The position numbers and the translations under genes were made by a program. DNA of 64,000 nucleotides from Raineyella sp964528755 (GTDB lineage Bacteria; Actinomycetota; Actinomycetes; Propionibacteriales; Propionibacteriaceae), in the NCBI GenBank assembly GCA_964528755.1, contig CAZGWN010000001.1:124001-188000 (forward strand), given 5' to 3'. The notes under the pieces are model-generated. The model was given only the letters and a program-made list of their open reading frames with translations. It did no database searches and had not been told where the DNA came from. Positions 44,385 through 53,364 of the stretch are shown here, one piece after another. Each line of letters opens with the position of its first letter. Position 1 is the stretch's first letter.

Positions 44385-45166
44385 TGACCCGGCCCAGGAC
44401 CTGGACGTACGCGCCGCCCGGGCAGCCGCCACTCGCCCGCCTCGGCGACCCGACCCACCCGCTGCGGCTGGAGGCCCTGCCCACGCCCGTCGAGATCGAC
44501 CTCGACCGGACGGCCCTGGTGATGATCGACATGCAGAACGACTTCTGCCACCCCGACGGATGGCTGGCCGGCATCGGCGTCGACGTGTCGGCCCCGCGCA
44601 CCCTCTTCCCGGCCATCAACGCGCTGACCGCCGACCTGCGCGCGGCGGATGTGCCGGTGATCTGGGTCAACTGGGGCAACCGCCCCGACCGGGCCAATCT
44701 CCCGCCGAACGTGCTGCACGTCTACGACCCCGACGGGCGCAGCGGTGGCATCGGAGCGCCCGGCGGCCCCCGGGGGCGCAGCGAGGCCGTACTCACCCAG
44801 GGCAGTTGGGGTGCGGCGATCAGTGCGGAACTGGTGGTCGACCCGAGCGACATCCTGGTGGACAAGTACCGGATGAGTGGCTTCTTCGACACCCCGCTCG
44901 ATGCCATCCTCCGCCGGCTGGACGTCACCACCCTGCTCTTCGGCGGGGTGAACGCCGATCAGTGCGTCCTGGCCACCCTCACCGACGCGGCCTGCCTGGG
45001 CTACGACTGCCTGCTCGTCGAGGACGCCACCGCCACCACTTCACCCGACTACTGCCTGCAGGCCACGCTGTACAACACCCGACAGTGCTTCGGGTTCACC
45101 ACCACCGCCGGCGCCGTTCGCACCGGACTCGCCGGCCCCGCCTCCACGCCGCGGACCAGGCACTAG
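44384..45166 (+). CDS. Isochorismatase-like cysteine hydrolase
   Basis: A 260-aa hydrolase. The catalytic triad is visible as Asp in VMIDMQNDF, Lys in VDKYRMSGFF and Cys in GVNADQCVLAT. Members include ureidoacrylate, biuret and N-carbamoylsarcosine amidohydrolases, which release ammonia or carbamate from urea-like groups. The context (racemase, creatininase family, amidase) suggests a carbamoyl or ureido intermediate. The cupin gene begins 71 nt downstream. Confidence 0.85.
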   Translation: MTRPRTWTYAPPGQPPLARLGDPTHPLRLEALPTPVEIDLDRTALVMIDMQNDFCHPDGWLAGIGVDVSAPRTLFPAINALTADLRAADVPVIWVNWGNRPDRANLPPNVLHVYDPDGRSGGIGAPGGPRGRSEAVLTQGSWGAAISAELVVDPSDILVDKYRMSGFFDTPLDAILRRLDVTTLLFGGVNADQCVLATLTDAACLGYDCLLVEDATATTSPDYCLQATLYNTRQCFGFTTTAGAVRTGLAGPASTPRTRH

Positions 45167-45237
45167 CCCCGTGCCGCGGACCGGGCACCAGTGCCACCAC
45201 ACCGGCGGATCTCACCCACCAACCCGAGGAGAACACC

Positions 45238-45720
45238 ATGGGACACGCGCCGATCGTCAAGCATCTCGCCGAGCTGTCCAAGTACTCGATCGCCGAGAAT
45301 CAGGAGGGTCACCTCCAGGAGGATGTCCGGCAGATCTTCCTGACCGGCCCGGAGGACGGCTCCGCCACGAGTGTCTTCTACGAGGTCTGGGACCCGCAGA
45401 GCGAGCAGCCCGACAACAGCCACCCCGATTCGGTCGAGATCTTCCTCTTCCTGTCGGGCCACGGCCGGGCGACGTGTGACGAGTACGAGACCGACGTGCG
45501 CGCCGGCGACGTCCTCGTGCTGCCCGCCGGTTCGGTGCACCGGATCCGCAACACCTCCCGGACCGAGCGGATGTACGCCGTGACGATCATGGCCAACGAC
45601 CCGGGCGCGATGCCCGGCGGCTTCGCGAAGCTCGTCACCGACGGGGTCGCGTCCCCGGTGGACGAGGTCGACCTGGCCACCATCCTGTCGGACCCGATCG
45701 CCCTGCCCGAGCATGACTGA
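45238..45720 (+). CDS. Single-domain cupin protein
   Basis: A 160-aa cupin. The beta-barrel motifs are SVEIFLFLSGHGRATCDE (about 62-79) and DVLVLPAGSVHRIRNTS (about 89-105). Only part of the usual metal-binding set is obvious. It could be an isomerase, a ureidoglycolate-lyase-like enzyme or a binding protein. GAGGAG precedes the ATG and its end overlaps the amidase gene by 8 nt. Confidence 0.72.
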   Translation: MGHAPIVKHLAELSKYSIAENQEGHLQEDVRQIFLTGPEDGSATSVFYEVWDPQSEQPDNSHPDSVEIFLFLSGHGRATCDEYETDVRAGDVLVLPAGSVHRIRNTSRTERMYAVTIMANDPGAMPGGFAKLVTDGVASPVDEVDLATILSDPIALPEHD

Positions 45721-47374
45721 CACCCCCCTCGGCGCGGCCGAACCCCTCCGGGTGGCCCAACCCCTCCGGGTGGTCGGCGAGGTGCCGCTGCCCGACGGCC
45801 TCCTCGACGCCTTTCTCGCGTACGACCGGGCCCTGCTCACCAACGACGTGGAGTCCCTGGACCGACTCTTCGACCGCTCGGCGCACACCCTGCGGGCCGC
45901 CGGCGGCCGGGTGTTGGCAGGCTGGGACGCGATCGCGGGGTTCCGGGCCGGTCGCGCCGGAACGCCGACCCGGGTGGTCACCGGGCTCCACGTACGCCGC
46001 GCGGGCGAGGCAGTCCTGCTCCAGGCCGAGACGACGGACCCGGCCGGCCGCGGGCACGGCGTGCAGACCCAACTGTGGGGCCGGGTCGACGGCGCCTGGC
46101 GGGTGCTCGCCGCGCACGTGACCGCGCCGCAGCCCGGCTCGGCACCCTTCGACCGGCGGATCTGGCGCTGCGTCGGTGATCCCCTCGTCCGCGGGGCCGC
46201 GGACGGGCCCCTGTCCGGTGTGGGAGTGGCCGTCAAGGACCTCTTCGCGGTCCGCGGATTCCCCATCGGCGCCGGGGTGCCGGCCTGGCTGGCGGAGGCC
46301 GCCGAGGAGCCCCGGCATGCGGCAGCCGTGTCCGCCCTGCTCGACGCCGGCGCCGACGTGGTCGGGATCGCCCGGACCGACCAGTTCGCCTTCAGCCTGG
46401 CCGGGCAGAACGCCGCGTACGGCACACCGCCCAACCCGATCCGTCCCGACCGGATCCCCGGAGGCTCCACCAGCGGGCCCACCACCGCCGTCGCCCTCGG
46501 CCAGGCCGACCTGGCGCTGGGCACCGACACCGCAGGGTCCACCCGGATTCCGGCGTCCTACCAGGCGCTGTGGGGCATCCGGACCAGCCACGGCCTGGTC
46601 GACCGGACCGGCCTGGTCCCGCTCGCGGGGTCGTTCGACACGGTCGGCCTGCTCGCCCGGGAGCCGGGGCTGGTGGTCCGCGCGCTGGAGACCCTCGTGC
46701 CGCCGGCATCCCGCCGCGCCCTGACCGTGCGCCGGGTGCTCGTCGTCGACGAGCTCGACGCGCTGGCCGAGGACTGGCTCGCCGACCGGGCGCTTCGCGC
46801 CGCCGAGCGGCTCGCCACGGCGGTCGGGGGCGAGACCACACATCTGACCATCGCCTCCGACCGGATCGAGCGGTGGTTCCGCGCGTTCCGTACGGTGCAG
46901 GCGGCCGAGGCCTGGCAGGGCCACGGCCGCTGGATCAGCGACCACCCGGGGTCGCTCGGCGAGGATGTCGAGGGGCGGTTCCGGGCCGGGGCGGCCCTGA
47001 CCGAGGACGAGGTGGCCGCCGCGCGGGACGCGGTGGCGGAGGAGGGGGCCGAGATCCGGGCCCTGGTCGAGGATGCCCTGATCGTGGTGCCGACCGTCCC
47101 GTCGCTGCCACCGGCGCTGGACGCCGACCCGACCGAGATCGAGCGTCACCGAGGCGCCACCTTGCGGCTGAACTGCCTGGCCGGCCTGGGTGGTCTCCCG
47201 TCGGTCTCGGCGCCGGTGGTCGATCGCCGCGCGGTGGTGGTCGGTGCCGAGGAACCCGGCAACGTCTGCGTCCTGGCCCGACCCGGATCCGACGTGGCCC
47301 TGGCCGCGCTGTGCGGCGAGGTGCTCGGACGCACCTCCGGCCGGCCGGTGGACGTCGCGGAGGCGGCGCCGTGA
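45713..47374 (+). CDS. AtzH-like domain fused to an amidase-signature hydrolase
   Basis: A 553-aa fusion. Residues ~25-140 match the AtzH/DUF3225 SnoaL-like domain (FLAYDRALLTNDVESLDRLF, RVLAAHVTAP). Residues ~150-545 are an amidase-signature enzyme: K175 in VAVKDLF, the GGSTSGP loop near 250, and the nucleophile S276 in GTDTAGSTRIPA. In cyanuric acid degradation AtzH is encoded near the amidase AtzE (1-carboxybiuret hydrolase). The fusion therefore points to an allophanate- or biuret-like substrate. It ends overlapping the MBL gene (GTGA). Confidence 0.82.
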   Translation: MTDTPLGAAEPLRVAQPLRVVGEVPLPDGLLDAFLAYDRALLTNDVESLDRLFDRSAHTLRAAGGRVLAGWDAIAGFRAGRAGTPTRVVTGLHVRRAGEAVLLQAETTDPAGRGHGVQTQLWGRVDGAWRVLAAHVTAPQPGSAPFDRRIWRCVGDPLVRGAADGPLSGVGVAVKDLFAVRGFPIGAGVPAWLAEAAEEPRHAAAVSALLDAGADVVGIARTDQFAFSLAGQNAAYGTPPNPIRPDRIPGGSTSGPTTAVALGQADLALGTDTAGSTRIPASYQALWGIRTSHGLVDRTGLVPLAGSFDTVGLLAREPGLVVRALETLVPPASRRALTVRRVLVVDELDALAEDWLADRALRAAERLATAVGGETTHLTIASDRIERWFRAFRTVQAAEAWQGHGRWISDHPGSLGEDVEGRFRAGAALTEDEVAAARDAVAEEGAEIRALVEDALIVVPTVPSLPPALDADPTEIERHRGATLRLNCLAGLGGLPSVSAPVVDRRAVVVGAEEPGNVCVLARPGSDVALAALCGEVLGRTSGRPVDVAEAAP

Positions 47375-48282
47375 CCCTCGACGACGACTGGTTCCGGGTG
47401 GAGGACCTCGGCGAGGGGGTCCGCTGCCTCAGCGAACCCGGCTACGCCAACATGTTCCTCGTCGAAGGGCGTGACCGGGCGGTGCTCTTCGACACCGGCA
47501 TCGGCGTCCGCGACCTGGCCGCGGTGGTGTCACGGCTCACGGCTCTGCCGCTGACCGTGGTCAACTCCCACGCCCACTTCGACCATCGCGGCGGCAATCA
47601 CCGCCTGGTCGACCGGGCCGAGGCCTTCCTCGTCCATCCGGCCGGGCCGGCCCATCACCACGCCGTCCCCGCCGAACTCCTCGACGCGACCCGTACGGCA
47701 TCGGCCGGGCTTCCGCGGGCGCTGTCCGACGCACGGGCCGCCGACGCCCTGCACGCCCTGCCGGCCGACCTGCGGATGCGAGCCATCGACGACGCCACCG
47801 TCCAGGGTCCCTGGCAGATCCCCGAGGTTGCGCCGACGGGGGTGCTGGAGGACGGCGAGCCCCTCGATCTGGGCGGTCGGGTGCTGCGGGCCGTCCACAC
47901 CCCCGGCCACACCGAGGACTCCCTGTGCCTGTTCGAGGAGGCGACGGGCCTGCTGCTGGCCGGCGACTGCGTCCTGGAGTCCGACTACTTCGTCCACCTG
48001 CCGGGGGCCGACCCCGAGCGCTTCGCCGCCTCGCTGCGCAGGCTGGAGGGACTCCCGATCCGCCGGGTCGCCGTCGGGCACAACGTCCGCCCCACCGTAC
48101 GGCCCGAGATGATCGGCCTGCTGCGCCGGGCCCTGGAGGAGGTCACCGCCGGGCGGACACCGGACGACACCATCACCGGTCCGTACGGGGTGCGGACCTC
48201 CCGGCACGCCTTCGACGGGTTCCGGCTGCTGATGCCGCCGACCGACGGTGTCCAGACGCCGGCCTGGGACCTGTGGAGGTAG
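47371..48282 (+). CDS. MBL-fold metallohydrolase
   Basis: A 303-aa metallo-beta-lactamase-fold protein. The metal motifs are VNSHAHFDHRGGN (near 70), a later VHTPGHTEDSL, and LLAGDCVLESDYF. The C-terminal ~50 residues extend beyond the core. Members include glyoxalase II-like and lactonase enzymes; the substrate is unknown. It is the last gene of the NCS1-racemase operon and uses a GTG start overlapping the amidase stop. Confidence 0.82.
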   Translation: MTLDDDWFRVEDLGEGVRCLSEPGYANMFLVEGRDRAVLFDTGIGVRDLAAVVSRLTALPLTVVNSHAHFDHRGGNHRLVDRAEAFLVHPAGPAHHHAVPAELLDATRTASAGLPRALSDARAADALHALPADLRMRAIDDATVQGPWQIPEVAPTGVLEDGEPLDLGGRVLRAVHTPGHTEDSLCLFEEATGLLLAGDCVLESDYFVHLPGADPERFAASLRRLEGLPIRRVAVGHNVRPTVRPEMIGLLRRALEEVTAGRTPDDTITGPYGVRTSRHAFDGFRLLMPPTDGVQTPAWDLWR

Positions 48283-48358
48283 ATCGCCATGAGGAGACGG
48301 TGCCGGAGGCGACGCGGCCCGGAGGAGACGGTGCTCGTGGGCGACAACCCCGGCCGCG

Positions 48359-49006
48359 TCAGCCGGACGGGGCTGCCCGGCGGATGATCACCGACGCATC
48401 GTCCCGGGTCGCCGGGCGCACCTGCTGCTTGACGGTGACCAGGTTGTAGCCGTCGTCGCCGGCCGCGCACCACCGGTGTGGCACCCCGCCCATGATGTAG
48501 GCCGAATCGCCCGGCCGCAGGACGTGGCGCCCGTGCTCCTCACCGAGGTCGAGCAGGAGGGCGCCGCCCAGGACCAGGACGAACTCGTGCTCCGCGTGCC
48601 GGAAGAACTCCGCCAGCTCGCGGTTGGTCCCACGCACCCCGATCGGCACGAAGGCCGCGCCGTCGGGGGAGGCGAAGCGGACGGCGTCCTCGCCGCCGTA
48701 CAGGCCCTTGACCCGGGCCGACGAGCGGACGATGGCGACGGGCTCGGCCGCGCCGTCACCGTCCCGGTCGGGCAACCCGCCCGACATGAGTTCGATGTGG
48801 CTCGTGCCGAGCACCTGCGAGATCTGGAGCAGGCTGGAGATGCTCAGGCGGGCCCGACCGCGCTCGACCTGGCTGAGGAACGAATGCGACAGCCCGACCT
48901 GCTCGGCCAGCCGGACCAGGGTGAGCCCCCGCGCGCGTCGCAGCCGGCGGAGGTTCGCGCCCAGGCGGTGCATCTCGGCATCGATCCCGGACCCCTCCTC
49001 GGCCAT
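48359..49006 (-). CDS. XRE-family regulator with cupin sensor domain
   Basis: A 215-aa regulator. The N-terminal HTH_3 (about 15-70) contains RLAEQVGLSHSFLSQVERGR, and the C-terminal cupin_2 (about 120-195) contains HEFVLVLGGALLLDL and PGDSAYIMGGVPHRW. It is divergent from the deaminase/ABC operon, which it probably controls by binding the GTTGATCACATCAAC palindrome in the spacer. The ATG at 49006 has GGAAGGGAC upstream. The ligand is unknown, likely a small pathway metabolite. Confidence 0.85.
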   Translation of the reverse strand: MAEEGSGIDAEMHRLGANLRRLRRARGLTLVRLAEQVGLSHSFLSQVERGRARLSISSLLQISQVLGTSHIELMSGGLPDRDGDGAAEPVAIVRSSARVKGLYGGEDAVRFASPDGAAFVPIGVRGTNRELAEFFRHAEHEFVLVLGGALLLDLGEEHGRHVLRPGDSAYIMGGVPHRWCAAGDDGYNLVTVKQQVRPATRDDASVIIRRAAPSG

Positions 49007-49123
49007 GTCCGTCCCTTCCCACGCTCGTCCCGGCGGTCTCGCCGACCCGGCGGAAGTCATGTTACGGGGGCCACGTCGGAACACTTCATGCGCCTGAAAC
49101 ACAGGGGGTCCTAACTTCTCCAC

Positions 49124-49140
49124 TGTTGATCACATCAACA
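49124..49140. promoter_or_regulatory. TGTTGAT-CAC-ATCAACA palindrome
   Basis: A perfect 7-bp-arm palindrome in the divergent spacer between the XRE-cupin gene and the deaminase operon, 62 nt before the deaminase ATG. A probable XRE-cupin operator. Confidence 0.55.
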
Positions 49141-49202
49141 TTTCTTCCCCGGCGATGCCGATCGGAGTCGTCGCCGATGTCCCCACCGAAAGGAGTAGCG
49201 GG

Positions 49203-50525
49203 ATGCCTGTACCCGAAACGCCCGTCGCCCTCCGCCACGTGCGGACGCCCGACGGCCGTCGGCTCGACCTCGAGCTCCGCACCGGACGCATCAGCCGCGT
49301 GCTGCCTGCCGGAACGCTCTCAGAGTCCCCGGGGACGCTCGATCTGGGGGGACGCATTCTGCTACCGGCCGGGGCCGAGCCGCACGCCCACCTCGACAAG
49401 GCGTACTCGTACGACCGCATCCGGCCTCGGCACGGCGACCTGCTGACCGCGATCGACTCCTGGTGCGCGTACCGGCAGCAGATGTCCGAGGCCGACGTCG
49501 TCGGCCGGGCCCGCCGGGCCGTCGAGGCACTTCTGGCCAACGGTACGACTGCGGTGCGCAGTCACGTCGACCTGCTCGACGGCCCCGACCCCCTGCTCGG
49601 CGTGCGGGCCCTGGTCCGGGTCCGGGAAGAGGTCGCGGGTCTGATGGACATCCAACTCGCCGCGCTCGGCACCGACCGGACACCCTCACGGGTGTACGAG
49701 GCGGCGCTGGACGCCGGCGTCGACCTGATCGGCGGCGCACCACACCTGGCCGCCGAGCCGCTCCCCGAAGTACGCCGCCTGGTCGGGCTGGCCCGACGGC
49801 GGGGGGTGGGCATCGACCTGCACACCGACGAGAGCCTGGACGGCGTCGACACTCTCGACACGTACGCATCCCTCGTCGCAGGTTGGCCGCCGCACACGGT
49901 GTCGACCTCGGCCGGGCACTGCGTCCGGCTCGGCATGATGGCCCCGGCCGACCGGCGGCCCGTGATCGAGAAGGTGGTCCGGGCCGGGATCGGCATCATC
50001 ACCCTGCCGATCACCAACCTCTACCTGCAGGGCTGGGATCAGCAGGTCGCCGTGCCACGCGGCCTGACCGCGGTCACCGATCTTGTCGAGGCCGGCGCGG
50101 TCGTCGGCGCCGGCGCGGACAACGTCCGTGACCCCTTCAATCCGCTCGGCCGCAGCGACTTCCTGGAGACCGCGATGCTGCTGGTCGCGGCGGCGCACGT
50201 GTCGATCCCGACCGCCGTCGACCTGGCGACCAACGGCGGCCGACGGGTGATGGGCCTGGAGCCGGTGACCTTCGAGCCGGGCTCGCCCGCCGATTTTGTC
50301 GCCGTCGCCGGCGACTCCCTGGAAGACGTCGTCGCGGAGGCGCCCGGCGACCGCCTGACCATCCGAGCCGGCACCGTCGTCGCCCGGCGGCGCACCAAGG
50401 TGTCCATCGCCACGCCGACCATCCCCGACCGGGCGGCGTCCCACCTGTCCCGTACGCCCCTGGCGATCTGCCCATCCGAGGAGATCCACCCATGCCAGAC
50501 ACCCTCACCACACCGAAGCCGTTGA
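49203..50525 (+). CDS. Cytosine deaminase-like amidohydrolase
   Basis: A 440-aa zinc/iron amidohydrolase of the CodA type. The metal motif is PHAHLDKAYSYDR (near 60). Further conserved positions are RSHVDLLD, LHTDES, STSAGHCVRLGMM and GADNVRDPFNPLGRSDF. It should deaminate a pyrimidine, purine or hydantoin-like ring; isocytosine, guanidine-type and triazine deaminases share this scaffold. The ATG at 49203 was chosen for AAGGAG 9 nt upstream. Its 3' end overlaps the ABC ATPase start by 34 nt, an unusually long overlap. Confidence 0.82.
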   Translation: MPVPETPVALRHVRTPDGRRLDLELRTGRISRVLPAGTLSESPGTLDLGGRILLPAGAEPHAHLDKAYSYDRIRPRHGDLLTAIDSWCAYRQQMSEADVVGRARRAVEALLANGTTAVRSHVDLLDGPDPLLGVRALVRVREEVAGLMDIQLAALGTDRTPSRVYEAALDAGVDLIGGAPHLAAEPLPEVRRLVGLARRRGVGIDLHTDESLDGVDTLDTYASLVAGWPPHTVSTSAGHCVRLGMMAPADRRPVIEKVVRAGIGIITLPITNLYLQGWDQQVAVPRGLTAVTDLVEAGAVVGAGADNVRDPFNPLGRSDFLETAMLLVAAAHVSIPTAVDLATNGGRRVMGLEPVTFEPGSPADFVAVAGDSLEDVVAEAPGDRLTIRAGTVVARRRTKVSIATPTIPDRAASHLSRTPLAICPSEEIHPCQTPSPHRSR

Positions 50526-51247
50526 TCGATTTCTCCGGCATCGGCATCACCTATCCGGGGGGCGTGACCGCCCTGGAGGGCATCGACCTCGAGGTGCGAC
50601 GCGGGGAGTTCGTCGCCGTCGTCGGGCCCTCCGGCTGCGGCAAGTCCACCCTGCTGAGAATCGCCTCCGGGCTGGAGGTCCCCACCACGGGGGCGGTCAG
50701 CCTGACCACCGACCACATCGGATTCGTCTTCCAGGACGCCACGCTGCTGCCGTGGCGCGATGTCCTCGGCAACGTCGAGTTGCTCGCCGAACTCAACCAG
50801 GTGGGACGGACCAGGCGCCGAGAGACCGCGATGGCCGCCATCGGCCTGGTCGGTCTGGAGGGCTTCGAACACCAGCTCCCCCGGGCCCTGTCCGGGGGCA
50901 TGAAGATGCGCGCCTCGCTGGCCCGGGCACTCACCCTCGACCCCGAGCTCTTCCTCTTCGACGAACCCTTCGGCGCGCTGGACGAGATCACCCGCTGGAA
51001 TCTCAACGACGAGGTCATGCGGCTGTTCATGGTGAAGCGCTTCGCGGGCCTGCTGATCACCCATTCGATCTCCGAGGCCGTCTATCTGTCGACCACGGTC
51101 GTCGTCATGTCCGGTCGCCCCGGGCGGGTCATCGACGTGATCGACAACCCGCTGCCGATGCCGCGCCGGGCCGACGTCCGCTACACCGCCGAGTTCACCG
51201 ACCTGACCGGGCGCGTCTCCGCCGCGCTGGAGAAAGGACATCACTGA
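50492..51247 (+). CDS. ABC importer ATPase (nitrate/sulfonate/taurine type)
   Basis: A 251-aa ATPase with Walker A GPSGCGKST, the Q-loop FVFQDATLLPWRDV, signature LSGGMKMRASLARAL and Walker B LFLFDEPFGALDE, all typical of the SsuB/TauB/ThiZ group. LLPWRDVLGNV is characteristic. GAGGAG precedes the ATG, supporting a start inside the deaminase gene. It works with the permease and lipoprotein that follow to import an N-containing ring compound (inference). Confidence 0.9.
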   Translation: MPDTLTTPKPLIDFSGIGITYPGGVTALEGIDLEVRRGEFVAVVGPSGCGKSTLLRIASGLEVPTTGAVSLTTDHIGFVFQDATLLPWRDVLGNVELLAELNQVGRTRRRETAMAAIGLVGLEGFEHQLPRALSGGMKMRASLARALTLDPELFLFDEPFGALDEITRWNLNDEVMRLFMVKRFAGLLITHSISEAVYLSTTVVVMSGRPGRVIDVIDNPLPMPRRADVRYTAEFTDLTGRVSAALEKGHH

Positions 51248-52116
51248 TGAGCACCATCGAGGCCGCCTCCGGCACGGGAATCGACACCACCCGCACCGTG
51301 ATCGCCGCATCGGCGAGGACACGTACGCCGTTCCTGCAGACCCCGGCCGGGCGCTACGTCCCCCCGGTCATCGTCTTCGTCGGATTCCTGGCACTGTGGA
51401 CGGCGGTGTCGACGCTCCTGCTGGCACCGTCGAAACGCTTCCTGCTGCCCTCGCCGCTGGCGGTCGCGCAGGAGTTCGTCAATCCCAAGACCATGGCGAC
51501 CATCGGTGCGGGCACCGTCCAGACCGTCGTGATGTCCCTCACCGGCGTGGCCATCGCCATCGTGCTCGGGGTCTCCTGGGGCGTGGCGATGTCGCAGGCG
51601 CGCTGGGTCGAGCGATCCCTGTTCCCGTACGCGGTCGTGCTCCAGTCGATCCCGATCCTGGCCCTCGTCCCCCTGGTCGGCTTCTGGTTCGGCTACGAGT
51701 TCACCGCGCGGGTGATCATCTGCGTCCTCATCGCGCTGTTCCCGATGGTCTCCAACACCCTGTTCGGCCTGCAGGCCGTCCCGAAGGCCCAACGAGAACT
51801 GTTCCAGTTGCAGCGGGCCTCGCGCTGGACGATGCTGTGGAAGCTGGAGATGCCGACCGCGCTGCCGGCCATCTTCGCCGGGATGCGGATCAGCGCCGGC
51901 CTGTCCGTGGTCGGCGCGATCGTCGGCGACTTCTACTTCCGCCGCGGCACCCCGGGCCTCGGCTCGGCCATCGCGGTGTACCAGTCGCGTCTGCAGTCGG
52001 CGGAGTTGTTCGCCGCCATCATCGTCGCCTCCCTCGTCGGAGTCGTCATCTTCGAACTCTTCGGCGTGCTCAGCCGGCTGGCCGTGGGCCGCTGGTACGA
52101 GTCCACCGGCCACTGA
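51247..52116 (+). CDS. ABC importer permease
   Basis: A 289-aa BPD-type permease with about six TM helices. The EAA-type loop is near ELFQLQRASRWTMLWKLEMP, matching the SsuC/TauC group. The start shares a base with the ATPase stop (TGATG). The N-terminal ~35 residues are polar and cytoplasmic. Confidence 0.9.
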   Translation: MSTIEAASGTGIDTTRTVIAASARTRTPFLQTPAGRYVPPVIVFVGFLALWTAVSTLLLAPSKRFLLPSPLAVAQEFVNPKTMATIGAGTVQTVVMSLTGVAIAIVLGVSWGVAMSQARWVERSLFPYAVVLQSIPILALVPLVGFWFGYEFTARVIICVLIALFPMVSNTLFGLQAVPKAQRELFQLQRASRWTMLWKLEMPTALPAIFAGMRISAGLSVVGAIVGDFYFRRGTPGLGSAIAVYQSRLQSAELFAAIIVASLVGVVIFELFGVLSRLAVGRWYESTGH

Positions 52117-52165
52117 CCCCACACCACTTCCACCTCACCCCGCACACCCCGCACAGGAGAACTCC

Positions 52166-53350
52166 ATGCCCACATCCCGCCGCACCCTGGCCGTTCTCGG
52201 CCTCCTGACCTCCGGTGCGCTCATCCTCACCGGCTGTTCGGCCACCGCCGACAGCGCCACCGGCACGCCGGCCCCGAGTGCCGAGAGCGGCGGGGTCGAC
52301 CTGTCGGCGGTGTGCCCGGCCACCATCGTGCTGCAGACGGACTGGAACCCGGAGGCCGAGCACGGCCCGTGGTACGCGCTGCTCGGTTCGGACTACACCA
52401 TCGACGCGGACAAGAAGAGCGTCAGCGGGCCCCTGATGTCCCACGGCAAGGCGACCGGCGTCAACGTGGAGATCCGCTCCGGCGGTCCCGCGATCGGCTA
52501 CCAGACGGTGACCTCCCAGCTCTACACCGATCCCGACATCATGCTGGGCTACGTCAGCACCGACGAGGCGATCCAGAACTCCGGCTCGCAGCCCACGACG
52601 GCGGTGATGTCGGTGATGGAGAAGAGCCCGCAGATCATCATGTGGGATCCCGCCACCTACCCCGACGTGACAACCATCGCCGAGCTGGGCCAGGCACTGC
52701 CGAAGGACGGCGGGGTCGTGCGCTACTTCGACGGCGCCTCGTACATGTCCTACCTCATCTCGTCCGGCGCCCTCAGCCAGGACATCGTCGACGGCTCCTA
52801 CGACGGGACGCCGGCGAACTTCGTCGCGGCCGGCGGCAAGGATGCCCAGCAGGGTTTCTCGACCTCGGAGCCGTACACGTACGAGCACGAGGTGGAGAAC
52901 TGGAACAAGCCGGTGTCCTTCCAGCTCATCCATGACGCCGGATACCCGATCTACCAGAGCGCGATCGCCGGCACACCGGAGACGATCGAGAAGAACAAGG
53001 CCTGCCTGGAGCAGTTCGTCCCGGTGATGCAGCAGGCCGAGGCCGACTTCATGGCCGACCCACAGGCCAGCATCGACCTCATCCTCGAGCTCGTCGACCA
53101 GTTCGCCAACGGCTGGGTCTACTCCGCGGGGGCGGCGGACTACGCGGTCAAGACGATGACGGAGGAGGGGATCATCGCGAACGGGCCCGACGGGACGCTC
53201 GGCTCCTTCGACGAGGCCCGCCTGACCGAGCTCATCGGCATCGTCAAGCCGATCGCGGAGGCGAACGGCACCGATCCGAAGGCCGACCTGCAGCCCGCCG
53301 ACATCGCCACCAACGACTTCATCGACCCGGCCATCAAGCTCGCCAACTGA
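52166..53350 (+). CDS. ABC importer substrate-binding lipoprotein (NMT1/THI5-like)
   Basis: A 394-aa lipoprotein. The signal peptide ends in LILTGC (Cys near 24). The mature part resembles NMT1/THI5 and SsuA-type binding proteins (VLQTDWNPEAEHGPWYALL near 54 is their usual first strand and loop). That family binds pyrimidine precursors, riboflavin-like or purine-related compounds, nitrate or sulfonates. The operon suggests a purine/pyrimidine-like ring. AGGAGAA precedes the ATG. Confidence 0.87.
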   Translation: MPTSRRTLAVLGLLTSGALILTGCSATADSATGTPAPSAESGGVDLSAVCPATIVLQTDWNPEAEHGPWYALLGSDYTIDADKKSVSGPLMSHGKATGVNVEIRSGGPAIGYQTVTSQLYTDPDIMLGYVSTDEAIQNSGSQPTTAVMSVMEKSPQIIMWDPATYPDVTTIAELGQALPKDGGVVRYFDGASYMSYLISSGALSQDIVDGSYDGTPANFVAAGGKDAQQGFSTSEPYTYEHEVENWNKPVSFQLIHDAGYPIYQSAIAGTPETIEKNKACLEQFVPVMQQAEADFMADPQASIDLILELVDQFANGWVYSAGAADYAVKTMTEEGIIANGPDGTLGSFDEARLTELIGIVKPIAEANGTDPKADLQPADIATNDFIDPAIKLAN

Positions 53351-53364
53351 GAGAGGACGCTCCC

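Noticed and set aside
49070..49110. GlnR-like half-sites upstream of the deaminase operon
   Set aside because: GTTAC, GGAAC and GAAAC-like strings occur but not at 11-bp spacing.
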